12,397 bases of DNA from Baffinella frigidus (taxonomy: Eukaryota; Cryptophyceae; Cryptomonadales; Baffinellaceae): contig MU646957.1 in the NCBI GenBank assembly GCA_026770585.1, positions 72,747-85,143 of the forward strand, written 5' to 3'. Position numbers and translations under genes: made by a program. The notes under the pieces are model-generated. The model was given only the letters and a program-made list of their open reading frames with translations, was not told the DNA's origin and made no database searches. Positions 12,139 to 12,397 of this stretch are shown here, in pieces. Position 1 is the first letter of the stretch, and every line of letters begins with the position of its first letter.

Positions 12139-12397
12139 GGTTTAGGGTTTAGGAATCAGGGTTTAGGGTTTGGGGTTTAGGGTTAAGGGTGTGGTGTTTA
12201 GGGTTTAGGGTTTGGGGTTTGGGGTTTGGAGTTTGGGGTTTAGGGTTCAGGGTTCAGGGTTCAGGGTGTGAGTTTCAGGGTTTATGGTTTATGGTTTATG
12301 GTTTATGGTTTATGGTTTATGGTTCAGGGTTGAGGGTGTGGGTTCTAGGGTTTAGGGTTTAGGGTTCAGGGTTCAGGGTTTAGGTTTCAGGGTTCAG
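12139..12397. repeat. G-rich telomere-like array at the right edge
   Basis: TTTAGGG, TTCAGGG, TTTGGGG and TTTATGG units run to the window end. This is the same repeat type as in the gene's introns, but with the G-rich strand on plus. It is degenerate, so it is interstitial or subterminal rather than a functional telomere tip. Confidence 0.9.

Noticed and set aside
12139-12397. True chromosome end
   Set aside because: The orientation would suit a right-hand telomere, but the units are too degenerate and similar arrays lie inside introns, so an interstitial array is more likely.
1-12397. tRNA, rRNA, or a transposase or reverse transcriptase gene
   Set aside because: I found no cloverleaf with conserved tRNA bases, no rRNA-like sequence and no transposase or polymerase motifs; all mobile elements seen are non-autonomous.

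Overview
The window is nuclear DNA from a eukaryote, most likely a unicellular alga with a red-derived complex plastid. Dinoflagellate or haptophyte fits best and pelagophyte is possible, but the sequence alone does not settle it. The evidence is a spliced gene whose product starts with a signal peptide followed by an F-containing plastid-type cleavage site, degenerate CCCTAAA/TTTAGGG telomere-type repeats, GC-AG introns, long CT/GA microsatellites and a very high density of short foldback transposons. Nothing looks prokaryotic.

Layout. Positions 1-3364 are gene-poor: nested MITE-like palindromes of two families (A, ends CAGGGGTACC; B, ends TCCCTTAAGTGG), a SINE-like repeat (D) with an ACCTAAAGG tail, and GC-rich DNA with short tandem duplications. 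A MITE at 3365-3494 sits just before the one gene I can support. That gene runs from 3628 to 9705 on + in seven exons and encodes about 440 residues: a plastid-targeting presequence and two tandem NTF2/SnoaL-like domains, each with the YVMDRR..GNTGGLGG signature. Domain 1 lies in one uninterrupted exon. Domain 2 is cut by five introns, with one more intron between the domains. The seven exons join in frame, and homology to domain 1 confirms the joins. Positions 9706-12397 return to MITEs of families A and B, microsatellites and, at the right edge, a G-rich telomere-like array.

The most unusual feature is the intron content. Most introns begin and end in degenerate telomere-like repeat (CCCTAAA, CCCTCAA, CCCGAAA and similar). 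Three of six donors are GC rather than GT. Most junctions carry a short direct repeat at both ends. Four consecutive exons (3, 4, 5, 6) each have a second copy inside a neighbouring intron: exon 4 inverted, exon 5 as a complete splice-competent twin, exons 3 and 6 partial. These copies differ from their exons by two or three bases each, mostly synonymous. Together with the intronless first domain, this points to recent intron gain or rearrangement in domain 2 involving telomere-type repeats and MITEs. An assembly artefact must be excluded first.
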